From Clostridioides difficile (GTDB lineage Bacteria > Bacillota > Clostridia > Peptostreptococcales > Peptostreptococcaceae): a stretch of 64,000 nucleotides of DNA. The notes under the pieces are model-generated. The model was not told the DNA's origin. It did not search any database and worked only from the letters and a program-made list of their open reading frames with translations. The stretch's first letter is position 1; every line of letters begins with the position of its first letter. The stretch covers positions 124,001 to 188,000 of the forward strand of contig NZ_JRHN01000043.1 in NCBI RefSeq assembly GCF_001299635.1, given 5' to 3'. Position numbers and translations under genes: made by a program. This document shows positions 16,111-25,387 of this stretch, one piece after another.

Positions 16111-17454
16111 TTGAATAAGAAAGTTAGTAAAATAGTTGCAATCGGATGTGGTGTTGGTATAATAACAGCTAATCTAATGCCAGTTTATGCAAATGATAAT
16201 ACTTCTTCTATAAATAAAGTTGATAACTCTATCATGAATGACTCAACTAAAAGAACATCTGAAAAGGAAATTTTGACTGCTAGAGAAGCTGTCAGTGCAG
16301 CGCTTAAAAATAGCGAAAAATTAAAGATGAAATCAGAAGAAATAAAAATGTTAAAAGAAAAGTTAGAAGTACAAGATGAGTTTGATAGTTTTACTGGAAG
16401 TGATAATGCATTTCCATACGACCAAATTGGACTTCTTAAAAATCAAAGTGAGCAAGCTAAGGGATTTATGGAAGACCAAATAGCCAATGATATTACTAAT
16501 AAATACAATGATTTAGTCTCAAGAGAAAATGAATTGGATAAAATAAAAAACAATCTTGAAATCAAAACTAAAGAAATTAAAGATATGAAATTAAAAAAAG
16601 AGTTAGGTCTAGTAACATCATTAGAAACTGAGTCAGCTGAACTTGAACTTCAAACGCTACAAAATACTCAAAAATCTAAGCTTCAAGAATTAAAAAATAA
16701 TCAAGACTATTTTAAATTGTTAACTAATATAGATTTAAATAATTATCAATTGGATAAAGAATATAGATTTGAATCTTTTAGAGTTGGTGGCTCAGTCGAT
16801 TCATATATGGAAGGTAAGGTTAATGAATACTTAAAGTATGACCAATTGATTTTAGAACGTACTGAAGAAAGTTTTAATGATAAGGATGAGAATAAAGCAG
16901 ATTTACCAGATAGACCTGAACTAAAAAAACCTACTGTACCTCCTAAACCAATTAAACCATCTTTAGATAAATTTTCTACTCAAGAGGCATATATAAAAGC
17001 ACTTGATGAGTATAATAAAAAACTTGATGAATATGAAAATGCAATTAATGCTCTTAATCAATATAATGCTGAAAAGACTAATTATGCGACAGGGCTTACT
17101 ACATATGCAAATTATCTTCAACAAAAATACAATACTGAAAATGGTCTAGTAACATTAGAAGACAGTAAAAAAGCTCTAAAAAAAGGCTTAATTGACAGTT
17201 ATGCTCAATTACTTGCTTTAGAAGATACAATTGAAATTACTAAAAAGCAACTTGAATTATCAGAAAAACAAGTAAAAAATACTAAATTAAGATATGATTT
17301 AGGATTAATTACTCTAACTGATTATAAAAAACAAGTAGTAAGTAATGAAGATGCTAAAAATAGCTATGACACGCTTATTGTAAACTATAACTCACTAAAA
17401 AATGGTATAGAAAAGCCTTGGATACTTAGTACTGGAAATAATACTGGTAAATAG
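16111..17454 (+). CDS. TolC-like coiled-coil exported protein
   Basis: A 447-residue protein encoded directly after the RND pump. The start is TTG 16111, 8 bases after GGAGGG. A signal peptide (about residues 1-29, ending MPVYA) is followed by a TolC-style helix (LTAREAVSAALKNSEKLKMK) and long coiled coils, with a second repeat near the end (QLELSEKQVKNTKLRYDLGL) that mirrors LKMKKELGLVTSLETE-type sequence in the first half. This two-repeat helical pattern is that of outer-membrane efflux proteins, yet the organism has one membrane. Between the repeats sits a proline-rich insert (about 275-300, PELKKPTVPPKPIKP). It may span the cell wall or scaffold the pump. No beta-barrel segments are obvious. 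Confidence 0.8.
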   Translation: MNKKVSKIVAIGCGVGIITANLMPVYANDNTSSINKVDNSIMNDSTKRTSEKEILTAREAVSAALKNSEKLKMKSEEIKMLKEKLEVQDEFDSFTGSDNAFPYDQIGLLKNQSEQAKGFMEDQIANDITNKYNDLVSRENELDKIKNNLEIKTKEIKDMKLKKELGLVTSLETESAELELQTLQNTQKSKLQELKNNQDYFKLLTNIDLNNYQLDKEYRFESFRVGGSVDSYMEGKVNEYLKYDQLILERTEESFNDKDENKADLPDRPELKKPTVPPKPIKPSLDKFSTQEAYIKALDEYNKKLDEYENAINALNQYNAEKTNYATGLTTYANYLQQKYNTENGLVTLEDSKKALKKGLIDSYAQLLALEDTIEITKKQLELSEKQVKNTKLRYDLGLITLTDYKKQVVSNEDAKNSYDTLIVNYNSLKNGIEKPWILSTGNNTGK

Positions 17455-17769
17455 AAAGTATTAAATAACTTTCACAAAGTTGTTTAATAAAAATATATAG
17501 AAAATTGATTTATTATTAAATAAAAGACTGTAGATATATTTATATAGAAACAAATATATCTACAGTCTTCTTAGTATACAATTTATAAATTTATTTTATA
17601 TAAATCTACTTAATTCCCTATATTCAATATTTCAATTTCATATCAAATAATTTTCATTTTAAATCATTATAACTTTTCTAAGTTCCATATGACATAGTCC
17701 TTTTACCTAGAGCTTATATCTATGTAAGTCTTTATTATAATAAAATAATTGACAGTTAAAAAAATAAAA
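17455..17769. other. Intergenic region after the efflux operon
   Basis: This stretch contains the operon terminator at 17525-17568. The rest is AT-rich DNA between convergent genes, and I see no further feature in it. Confidence 0.6.
17525..17568 (+). terminator. Terminator of the RND operon
   Basis: AGACTGTAGATATATTT and its exact complement form a 17-base stem with a 10-base loop, followed by TCTTAG. It lies 70 bases past the last stop codon. Confidence 0.85.
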
Positions 17770-18801
17770 CTATTTTGAAACCTGGAATCCATATTTTAAA
17801 GGGTCATCATTGTCAATAATATAAGTAGATACTCCTGTTATATAAGCACTTCCTGTAATTTTAGGTATTACTGCAGAATAATCTCCAGCCTTTGCTTCTT
17901 CCTTAATTACACCCGTAAATGTAGTACCAATAAAGCTTTCATATACAAAAGGCTCTCCAATACCAATTTTACCCCTTTTATAAAGAGTTGCGAGTTTAGC
18001 GCTAGTACCAGTTCCACATGGAGAACGGTCTGCCATATAATCACCAAATATTACAACATTTCTCATGTCACATCCAGGTGTTGAAGTAGGACAATACAAT
18101 TCAGCAAGGTCAACAGAAGTAATATCACATTCAGGATGTTGTATTTCGTTTTCTTGGTTAGCATGTTCAATTAATTTCATACCAAAATCAGTTAGAAATG
18201 GAATATTTTCAGGTGTTACATCCATACCAAATTGTGTAACATCACACAATGCAAAGAAACTTCCTCCAAATGAAATATCATATGTAATCTCTTTTCCATC
18301 AATATTAGTTGTTAAGTTTTCCTTATACAAAAATGCAGGTACATTTGTTAGTGTTACATTTACAACTTTACCATCTTTTACTTCTGCTTTTGTACGTATT
18401 AGACCAGCAGGTGCATCTAAAACAACTTCTGTATATGGCTCTTTTGCTTCTACAAGTCTAGCTTCTATAATCGCAGTAACTGTTCCAATAGTTCCATGCC
18501 CACACATATTCAGATATCCACCAGTATCCATATATATAACTCCATAATCTGCTTCTGAATGGATTGGCTCAGTAACAATAGAGCCAAACATATCATGATG
18601 TCCACGAGGCTCAAACATTAATGCCTTACGATACTGGTCACAATTCTCTTCCAAATATTTTTTCTTTTCAATCATTGTATTTCCTGGCAATTTTGGAAAT
18701 CCAGATAATACAACACGTGTAAATTCTCCAACTGTATGTGTATCAACAGCAGTAAAACATTTTTCGTAAATACTAAGATTTACATTTGGTTTTAGTTCCA
18801 T
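17770..18801 (-). CDS. Proline racemase / hydroxyproline epimerase family enzyme
   Basis: A 343-residue cofactor-independent racemase. Both catalytic cysteines are present: Cys100 in LNMCGHGT and Cys262 in RSPCGTGTSA. The retained second Cys favours racemase or 2-epimerase chemistry over the dehydratase branch, which replaces it by Thr or Ser. Other family motifs are DTHTVGEFTRVV at the start, EPRGHHDMFG and FGGSFFAL. C. difficile also has PrdF, a proline racemase feeding D-proline reductase, and this protein appears to be a close paralogue outside the prd cluster. It is divergent from a ROK regulator and has its own promoter. L-proline, hydroxyproline or a related imino acid is the probable substrate. 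Confidence 0.88.
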   Translation of the reverse strand: MELKPNVNLSIYEKCFTAVDTHTVGEFTRVVLSGFPKLPGNTMIEKKKYLEENCDQYRKALMFEPRGHHDMFGSIVTEPIHSEADYGVIYMDTGGYLNMCGHGTIGTVTAIIEARLVEAKEPYTEVVLDAPAGLIRTKAEVKDGKVVNVTLTNVPAFLYKENLTTNIDGKEITYDISFGGSFFALCDVTQFGMDVTPENIPFLTDFGMKLIEHANQENEIQHPECDITSVDLAELYCPTSTPGCDMRNVVIFGDYMADRSPCGTGTSAKLATLYKRGKIGIGEPFVYESFIGTTFTGVIKEEAKAGDYSAVIPKITGSAYITGVSTYIIDNDDPLKYGFQVSK

Positions 18802-18845
18802 TTTGGAAACCCCCTTAATATTATGTAATATAGTTATGTAACTTT

Positions 18846-18874
18846 ATTTTATAACTTTATTTTTAAATTGTCAA
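18846..18874 (-). promoter_or_regulatory. Promoter of the racemase-family gene
   Basis: On the minus strand TTGACA (18869-18874), a 17-base spacer and TAAAAT (18846-18851), 45 bases upstream of the start codon. It lies in the short region shared with the divergent ROK regulator. Confidence 0.65.
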
Positions 18875-18968
18875 CTCAGAGAACTGGAAAAGATTAAGAA
18901 AATATGATATCGTATATTTAAACAAAAGTAACGACTAATGGAATATAACAAGAAAGGAAATGTAATCT

Positions 18969-20234
18969 ATGGGAAATAGAGAGAAACAGTTGAAAAATGC
19001 TTCAATGCCATCAGACTTAAAATATTTAAATCGGAAACGAATACTTGATATCATCAGAAATACAACAGAAGTATCAGTCAATGATATTAGTGAAGCTACC
19101 AAAATCAGTCGTCCTACAGTGAAAAAAGCTATTCAGAGTTTTGAAGAAATAGGGCTTTTGGTCTCAGCAGGTAAAGGCAGTTCTACAAATATTGGTGGAA
19201 AACGCCCAGAATTATATTCGTTTTCTTGTAATAAAAGGATATTGTGTATCTCTCTTGAAGAGAGCTATATTCATTTTGCACTTTTGACTATGAAAAATGA
19301 ATGTGTCTTAGAAATAGAAATTCCTGCTACTTACAACAATACATTAGACACATTTCAGAAAGAATTAGCAATTCATATTGAAGATATTCTAGTAAATGCA
19401 GAAATCTCTCATGATGAATTATATGGCATAAGCTTTGCAATCGCTGGATTCGTAGACCAAAAATATGGTATTGTCAGATTTTTTATGATGGCTCCACATT
19501 GGGGAAGAAATATCAATATAAAAGAATGGCTTGAGAAATTGTATACAAAACAGGAGATTATAGTAGAAAACCTAGTTAGAATGGCTGGAAATGCGCTTCT
19601 TCTTGAGGAAGAATTTCGTAATAAAAGGACAGTTGTCATGTATGCAGAGGCAGGAATTTCTTCATGCTACATTGATAATGTTGTACTTACTGGTAGAAAT
19701 GCTCTTATTGGAGAAATCGGACATATGACTGTTGATTACAGTGATGAAGAGATTTGTTCCTGTGGAAGTAAGGGATGCTTTGAACGTATGGTTAGTGCTG
19801 AAAGAATTCGCCATAGGTTAAAGAAAAATTCAATGAAACTTTTAAAGTCTTCTATAAATCAATGGATAGAATCTAAAGATTTAATTCGACATGTGTTTGA
19901 AGAGGCAGACAATGGAGATGAACTGTCAATGATAGAGGTTGGTTATCTGGCAGAAATGTTCTCATTAATGTTGAAAAATGTAGCAATCAATTTTGACCCA
20001 GAAATTGTAGTCCTCCTTGGACAATATGCTTATGCAGGAGACTATTTTAAGATTAAATTGAAAGAAGAGCGAAAAAAAGCTCGATTCTTCCCAGAAGAAA
20101 CTGCATCTGTAATATATTATGATATACGACCATTAAGAGAACTCCAAAAAGCTGGTGGATATCAGGTATTAACACAAAAATTCTTTGAAAATCCCATATT
20201 TTATAAAGGTAATATTAAGGAAAATGAAGAGTAA
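18969..20234 (+). CDS. ROK-family transcriptional regulator
   Basis: A 421-residue repressor-type protein. Residues about 22-75 are a winged helix (RKRILDIIRNTTEVSVNDIS, then ISRPTVKKAIQSFEEIGLL). Residues 90-400 are a ROK sugar-kinase-like fold with the zinc-binding cluster CSCGSKGCFE near residue 265 and GEIGHMTVD, the ligand-contact region in ROK repressors. The kinase phosphate-binding loop is poor, which fits a sensor rather than an enzyme. AGAAAGG precedes the ATG. It is divergent from the racemase gene and could control it, although ROK proteins usually sense sugars or sugar phosphates. A hairpin follows at 20256-20278. Confidence 0.85.
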   Translation: MGNREKQLKNASMPSDLKYLNRKRILDIIRNTTEVSVNDISEATKISRPTVKKAIQSFEEIGLLVSAGKGSSTNIGGKRPELYSFSCNKRILCISLEESYIHFALLTMKNECVLEIEIPATYNNTLDTFQKELAIHIEDILVNAEISHDELYGISFAIAGFVDQKYGIVRFFMMAPHWGRNINIKEWLEKLYTKQEIIVENLVRMAGNALLLEEEFRNKRTVVMYAEAGISSCYIDNVVLTGRNALIGEIGHMTVDYSDEEICSCGSKGCFERMVSAERIRHRLKKNSMKLLKSSINQWIESKDLIRHVFEEADNGDELSMIEVGYLAEMFSLMLKNVAINFDPEIVVLLGQYAYAGDYFKIKLKEERKKARFFPEETASVIYYDIRPLRELQKAGGYQVLTQKFFENPIFYKGNIKENEE

Positions 20235-20255
20235 TCAAAAGCTTATGATTTTATA

Positions 20256-20278
20256 GAGCCATCCAAAATGGATGGCTC
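20256..20278 (+). terminator. Hairpin after the ROK regulator
   Basis: GAGCCATCC/GGATGGCTC is a perfect 9-base stem with a 5-base loop, 22 bases beyond the stop codon. There is no strong T run on either strand, so termination is likely but not certain. Confidence 0.5.
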
Positions 20279-20300
20279 AAAAGTTTAACTCTGAATTTAA

Positions 20301-20546
20301 TTATCTTTTATCAAATGTCTCATCTATTTTACATCTTACCATGTTAACAAATTCAGAAATATTATATCCTTTCAGTTTGCATCCACATTTAGGACAATAA
20401 TCTAGTCTCCTAGATACCAAAGCCCTACAACTAGGCTCTGGGCATCTCATTTTTAGACTTTCCTCTGCTACTTTAAATCCACATCGTGGGCATATACTAC
20501 CTGGACGTGATGATACTTCCTTTCCACATTTAGGACACTTTGTCAA
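20301..20546 (-). CDS. Small double zinc-ribbon protein
   Basis: An 81-residue protein with four CxxC-type knuckles: CPKCGKEV, CPRCGF, then MRCPEPSCRAL and CPKCGCKL, giving two rubredoxin-like zinc ribbons. The start is probably TTG 20546, which has GGAGGGG 6 bases upstream. An in-frame ATG at 20570 would place that ribosome binding site inside the coding region. The C-terminal 25 residues form a charged helix. Such proteins bind nucleic acid or act as adaptors; nothing in the context says which. It is convergent with the ROK gene and stands alone. Confidence 0.75.
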   Translation of the reverse strand: MTKCPKCGKEVSSRPGSICPRCGFKVAEESLKMRCPEPSCRALVSRRLDYCPKCGCKLKGYNISEFVNMVRCKIDETFDKR

Positions 20547-20672
20547 CTTTATCCCCTCCAGTAAACTCAATTTAATTATTAGTTAAAATTTCTCTCTACA
20601 ATAATATATGCAATACAATTAAATACGTTTCACCTTAAGTTATATAAGTTATCTTTTTATAATAAAATAAAA

Positions 20673-20728
20673 ATCCCCTATACTTAACTTACAAATAATT
20701 TATTTGATACATTAAATATATAGGGGAT
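20673..20728 (-). terminator. Terminator of the ppdK transcript
   Basis: ATCCCCTATA/TATAGGGGAT arms are separated by about 36 bases, with TTTTTATTTTATT on the minus-strand side. It lies 33 bases beyond the ppdK stop. Confidence 0.8.
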
Positions 20729-20761
20729 ATTACTTTAATTATATAATTTTACAGTATATTA

Positions 20762-23389
20762 CTATCTAGGATTTTTTATAGATGCCTGAGCTGCTGCAAG
20801 TCTAGCAATTGGCACTCTAAATGGTGAACAAGATACATAGTTAAGTCCTACATTATAACAGAACTCTACTGAAGATGGTTCTCCACCATGCTCTCCACAT
20901 ATTCCTAGTTTTAATTCTGGTTTAACTTCTCTACCTAACTTAGCTCCCATCTTAACTAATTTACCAACACCATTTTGGTCTAGTACTTGGAATGGGTCTT
21001 TTTCTAATATTTCTTCATCTACATATTGACCTAAGAATTTACCAGCATCATCTCTTGAATATCCAAATGCCATTTGAGTTAAGTCATTAGTACCAAAGCT
21101 GAAGAAGTCTGCCTCTTGTGCTATTTCATCAGCAGTTAAACAAGCTCTAGGTATTTCTATCATAGTACCTACAGTATAAGGAACTTCTACACCTTCTTCT
21201 TTTATTATAGCATCAACAGTATCTACTATCATTTTTCTTATTATCTTTAACTCATTTACTTCTCCAACTAATGGAACCATTATCTCTGGAGAAACTTTAA
21301 CACCTGCTCTTATTGCCTCTATAGCTCCTTGTATTATAGCTTTAGATTGCATTACACATATTTCAGGATAAGTTATTGCAAGTCTACAACCTCTGTGTCC
21401 AAGCATTGGGTTAAATTCATCTAAATCAACTATTCTCTTCTTAATATCACTTACTTTTATACCCATAGATTTTGCAAGCTCTTCTATAGTCTCATCATCA
21501 TGAGGTAAGAATTCATGTAGTGGTGGGTCTAGTAATCTTATATTAACTGGTTTTCCATCCATAACTTTAAATAATTCTACAAAATCTTCTCTTTGCATTG
21601 GTAATATTTTTTCAAGTGCTTTTTCTCTTTGCTCTACTGTATTAGATAATATCATTTCTCTAACTGCTGGTAATCTATCTTCATCAAAGAACATATGCTC
21701 AGTTCTACATAGACCTATACCTTCAGCACCAAACTCTATAGCTGCACGAGCATCTCTAGGATTATCTGCATTAGTTCTAACCATCATACACTTGTGTTTG
21801 TCTACCCACTTCATTAATTTCTCAAAGTTACCAGTTAAAGCTACTTCTGTTTTCTTAACATCTCCTAAGTAAACATTTCCTGTAGAACCATCTATAGAAA
21901 TATATTCTCCTTCTTTTATAACTACATCATCAAGTGCTCTTATTTCTTTGTTAAATTCATCAACTTTTATTTCTCCACATCCAGCAACACAACATTTACC
22001 CATACCTCTAGCAACAACTGCTGCATGTGATGTCATTCCTCCTCTAGCTGTAAGGATTCCTTCAGCCTTAACCATACCTTCTATATCTTCTGGAGATGTC
22101 TCTAGTCTAACTAAAACTACTTTTTCTCCTTTTTCACTTGCTTTTACTACATCATCAGCATTGAAATAAACTTTACCACTTGCTGCACCTGGTGATGCTG
22201 GTAAACCTTTTGCTATAACTTTAGCTTCTTTTAATGCCTTATCTTCAAATTTTGGATGTAATAATTGGTCTAATTGATTAGGCTCAATTCTCATTATAGC
22301 TTCTTTTTCGTCTATTATTCCATCTTCAACTAAATCAACTGCTACAGCTATTGCTGCTGCTGCTGTTCTCTTACCATTTCTAGTTTGTAATATATATAAT
22401 CTTTCATTTTCTATAGTAAACTCTATATCTTGCATATCTTTATAGTGACCTTCAAGTATATGAGTAATTTTTACGAATTCATCAAATACAGCTGGCATTA
22501 CATCAGCAAGAGTTGATATATTTTGAGGAGTTCTTATACCTGCAACAACGTCTTCACCTTGTGCATTCATTAGGAATTCACCAAATAATTTATTTTCTCC
22601 TGTAGCTGGATTTCTAGTAAATGCAACACCTGTACCACTAGTTTCTCCCATGTTACCAAATACCATTGATTGGATGTTTACTGCTGTTCCTAAGTTATGA
22701 GCTATATCATTCAATTTACGGTATACGATTGCACGAGGGTTATTCCATGATCTAAATACAGCCTCTATAGCAAGCATTAATTGTTCTTTTGGGTCTTGTG
22801 GGAAATCACTTTTAATTTCTTTTTTGTATATTGCTTTAAACTCTTTTACTATTTCTTTTAAATCATCAGTTGTAAGCTCTGTGTCAACTGTATATCCTTT
22901 TGCTTCTTTTACTCTATCTAATACATTCTCAAATTTATATTTTGGAACTTCCATAGCAACATCAGAAAACATTTGTATGAATCTTCTGTAACTATCATAT
23001 GCAAATCTTTCATTTTGTGTAGCTTCTGCTAGACCAACAACACTATTATCATTAAGACCTAGGTTAAGAATTGTATCCATCATTCCTGGCATAGAAAATA
23101 CTGCACCAGAACGAACTGATACTAATAATGGATTCTTATTGCATCCTAATGTTTTATTTAAGTCTTTTTCTAAAGTAGCTAAATGATTTTCTATTTCTTT
23201 TATTATCTCTGCTCTTATACTTTCATTGTTAACATAATAGTCATTACATGCTTCTGTTGTTATAGTGAATCCAGGAGGGACAGGTAAGCCTATCTTAGTC
23301 ATTTCTGCTAAATTGGCACCTTTACCTCCTAGTAAAGATTTCATGTCTTTGCTTCCTTCACCAAAACTATAAACATACTTAGTTTCCAT
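20762..23389 (-). CDS. ppdK: Pyruvate, phosphate dikinase
   Basis: An 875-residue enzyme interconverting pyruvate + ATP + Pi with PEP + AMP + PPi. The start is ATG 23389 (METKYVYSFGEGSKD), with GGGGGA 7 bases upstream. The N-terminal ATP-grasp nucleotide-binding domain contains GGKGANLAEM and SVRSGAVFSMPGMMDT. The central swivelling domain has the phosphohistidine in GGMTSHAAVV (about residue 455). The C-terminal TIM barrel has GTNDLTQMAFG and the catalytic Cys in LGICGEHGG. It is last in a three-gene minus-strand set after its regulator and a CcpN-like gene. In anaerobes using pyrophosphate metabolism it can run toward ATP formation or gluconeogenesis. Its threonine beside the catalytic His is the target of the next gene's product. 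Confidence 0.96.
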   Translation of the reverse strand: METKYVYSFGEGSKDMKSLLGGKGANLAEMTKIGLPVPPGFTITTEACNDYYVNNESIRAEIIKEIENHLATLEKDLNKTLGCNKNPLLVSVRSGAVFSMPGMMDTILNLGLNDNSVVGLAEATQNERFAYDSYRRFIQMFSDVAMEVPKYKFENVLDRVKEAKGYTVDTELTTDDLKEIVKEFKAIYKKEIKSDFPQDPKEQLMLAIEAVFRSWNNPRAIVYRKLNDIAHNLGTAVNIQSMVFGNMGETSGTGVAFTRNPATGENKLFGEFLMNAQGEDVVAGIRTPQNISTLADVMPAVFDEFVKITHILEGHYKDMQDIEFTIENERLYILQTRNGKRTAAAAIAVAVDLVEDGIIDEKEAIMRIEPNQLDQLLHPKFEDKALKEAKVIAKGLPASPGAASGKVYFNADDVVKASEKGEKVVLVRLETSPEDIEGMVKAEGILTARGGMTSHAAVVARGMGKCCVAGCGEIKVDEFNKEIRALDDVVIKEGEYISIDGSTGNVYLGDVKKTEVALTGNFEKLMKWVDKHKCMMVRTNADNPRDARAAIEFGAEGIGLCRTEHMFFDEDRLPAVREMILSNTVEQREKALEKILPMQREDFVELFKVMDGKPVNIRLLDPPLHEFLPHDDETIEELAKSMGIKVSDIKKRIVDLDEFNPMLGHRGCRLAITYPEICVMQSKAIIQGAIEAIRAGVKVSPEIMVPLVGEVNELKIIRKMIVDTVDAIIKEEGVEVPYTVGTMIEIPRACLTADEIAQEADFFSFGTNDLTQMAFGYSRDDAGKFLGQYVDEEILEKDPFQVLDQNGVGKLVKMGAKLGREVKPELKLGICGEHGGEPSSVEFCYNVGLNYVSCSPFRVPIARLAAAQASIKNPR

Positions 23390-23449
23390 TGTTAAATCCC
23401 CCATTAATCTTTTTATTTTAATTTATATCATTTTTATTAATAGACATTA

Positions 23450-24286
23450 TTAAATTTCTATTTCTTTGTATATCTTTAGACCATTTTCTTTCATTATATC
23501 TAAGATTATACCTGCTGTTTCTTCTATTGCCTTATTTGAAACATTTATTACTGGGCATCCAATTTTTTTCATTATTTCTTCTGAATAATCTAATTCCTGA
23601 AGTATTCTTTCTAGATTAGCATAGTTGGCTTTACTAGATAGACCTAAAGCTTTTAATCTTTGAGTTCTTATTTCATTAAGCTTTTCAGGTGAATTAGTAA
23701 GACCTATTATCTTCTTAGTATTTATCTCAAATACCTCTTTAGGAATTGGTATTTCTGGAACTAATGGAACATTAGCTACTTTTATATTTTTATTAGCCAA
23801 ATACATACTCAAAGGAGTTTTAGATGTTCTTGAGATTCCCACTAAAATTATATCTGCTTGAAGAACACCTCTAGGGTCTTTTCCATCATCATATTTTACT
23901 GCAAACTCTATAGCTTCAACTCTCTTAAAATAAGATTCATCTAATTTTCTAATTATACCAGCTTCTCTTTTAGGTTTTCTTCCTGTTCTCTTGCTTATTT
24001 CTCTTAAGATATCTGTCATAAGGTCTATACAACTAAGACCTTCTCTCTCACAATATCTTTCAACAATACTGCATAACTCTTCATCAACTAATGTATATAC
24101 AATCAAAGCGTTTTCAGCTTTTGCATTCTCCAATGTTTCAAGTAGTACTCCTTTATTAATCATGTATGGGAATCTTTTTATTTCATAAGTTTCATTTACA
24201 TAAAACTGAGACATACATGCTTTTGCAACTTGTTGTGCAGTCTCCCCTACTGAATCTGATACTGCATATATAATTAGGTTTTTCAC
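23450..24286 (-). CDS. PPDK regulatory protein (bifunctional kinase/phosphorylase)
   Basis: A 278-residue DUF299-family protein that inactivates PPDK by ADP-dependent phosphorylation of the active-site threonine and reactivates it by phosphorolysis. The N-terminus reads IYAVSDSVGETAQQVAKA, and a P-loop-like GISRTSKTPLSMYLA is near residue 155. LTNSPEKLNEIRTQRLKALG near 200 is a family signature. The start is most likely GTG 24286, which has AAGGAGG 7 bases upstream; ATG 24292 lies too close to that site. It is sandwiched between the CcpN-like regulator and ppdK, so all three probably form one control unit. Confidence 0.93.
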   Translation of the reverse strand: MKNLIIYAVSDSVGETAQQVAKACMSQFYVNETYEIKRFPYMINKGVLLETLENAKAENALIVYTLVDEELCSIVERYCEREGLSCIDLMTDILREISKRTGRKPKREAGIIRKLDESYFKRVEAIEFAVKYDDGKDPRGVLQADIILVGISRTSKTPLSMYLANKNIKVANVPLVPEIPIPKEVFEINTKKIIGLTNSPEKLNEIRTQRLKALGLSSKANYANLERILQELDYSEEIMKKIGCPVINVSNKAIEETAGIILDIMKENGLKIYKEIEI

Positions 24287-24298
24287 CAGCATACCTCC

Positions 24299-24937
24299 TT
24301 AATTGTCAACTATTTCTAAGAATAGCTTAGTTATGTTGGTTTTTGATATTCTCCCAACAACTCTCATATGATTTTTGTCTTCTCCCTTATATTCAACAAT
24401 TGGAATCGAATCTACTTCATGTTCTATTATTTTTCTTGAAGCTAATAAAACACTTGCTCCTTTAGTTAAAGTAACTACATTTGGAGTTCTTGTCATTATC
24501 ATGCCTATTGGCATCTTATTTATATCAGAACCTCCTATTGTTGCTTTTAGCAAGTCTTTTCTGGAGACAACTCCACATAACTCTTCATTTTCATCTATAA
24601 TAACTATACTCCCTACATCAGATAAAAACATAGTGACTATTACATCATATATACTTTCGTCCTTCTTAGCTAGTACAGGCATGCTCATTATATCTTCTAC
24701 TGATTTTTCTTTTATGCTTTTACCAATTAAATTAATTTCACTAACTCCTGAATAAAAATATCCAACTTTTGGTCTTGCGTCTAGTATTCCTGTCATTGTC
24801 AATATAGCTAAATCAGATCTAAGTGTAGCACGAGTCACATTCAAGCTGGAGGCAATACTTTCACTCGTTATTGGTTCATTTTCCTTAACTATATCTATAA
24901 TTTTTAGTTGTCTTTCATTAAGCTGAATAATAATCAC
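24299..24937 (-). CDS. CcpN-like HTH and twin-CBS regulator
   Basis: A 212-residue repressor. Residues 1-65 are a winged helix (LNERQLKIIDIVKENEPITS, NVTRATLRSDLAILTMTGIL) ending in ARPKVGYFYSG, diagnostic of the CcpN family. Residues 80-210 hold two CBS modules that bind adenine nucleotides (SMPVLAKKDESIYDVIVTMF; IGMIMTRTPNVVTLTKGA). In Bacillus CcpN represses gluconeogenic genes and senses energy status; the neighbouring DUF299 and ppdK genes fit that role. The GTG start at 24937 has only a weak site (GAAAGAAG), so the exact N-terminus is uncertain. It is the first gene of the minus-strand set. Confidence 0.88.
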   Translation of the reverse strand: MIIIQLNERQLKIIDIVKENEPITSESIASSLNVTRATLRSDLAILTMTGILDARPKVGYFYSGVSEINLIGKSIKEKSVEDIMSMPVLAKKDESIYDVIVTMFLSDVGSIVIIDENEELCGVVSRKDLLKATIGGSDINKMPIGMIMTRTPNVVTLTKGASVLLASRKIIEHEVDSIPIVEYKGEDKNHMRVVGRISKTNITKLFLEIVDN

Positions 24938-25387
24938 CTTCTTTCATTGTGCTATACTTTTTATCTTTTCGCATCTTATATAGTATATTATATAACTATA
25001 TATACCATTCTGTAAACAGATTTTTTATTGAATACGATATATTTTTTTACTAAGTCCTCTTGCTTAAAGATATTTATTATATATTAATGGGGGATATTTC
25101 TTTAATTAATAGAACTATATTAGTATTACAGTTAATATTATAATACATAATTGGTCATTTTAATTCATTTTATATTAAAATTTTTAATTATATTATTTAA
25201 AATATGAATATAAAGTTGCAAAATTAATTTGAATTAAATATACTATTGAGATTTTCAATTATAAATGACCTATAATATATTTACATACGAAATATCCTAC
25301 CAAAAATATACATAAATTTAAAAGGGCTGATTTAAAAATAACCATCACCCCTTTTGAATAGTATCTATATTATATTATAACCAAATC
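24938..25387. other. AT-rich intergenic region
   Basis: About 450 bases, extremely AT rich, holding the promoter region of the CcpN-like gene and the terminator-like hairpin at 25320-25355. No further gene or repeat is evident. Confidence 0.5.
25320..25355 (-). terminator. Terminator-like hairpin after the SAF dehydrogenase
   Basis: AAAAGGG/CCCTTTT arms flank a 22-base loop, with TTTTAAATTT on the minus-strand side. It lies 33 bases after the stop of the last operon gene. Confidence 0.6.
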
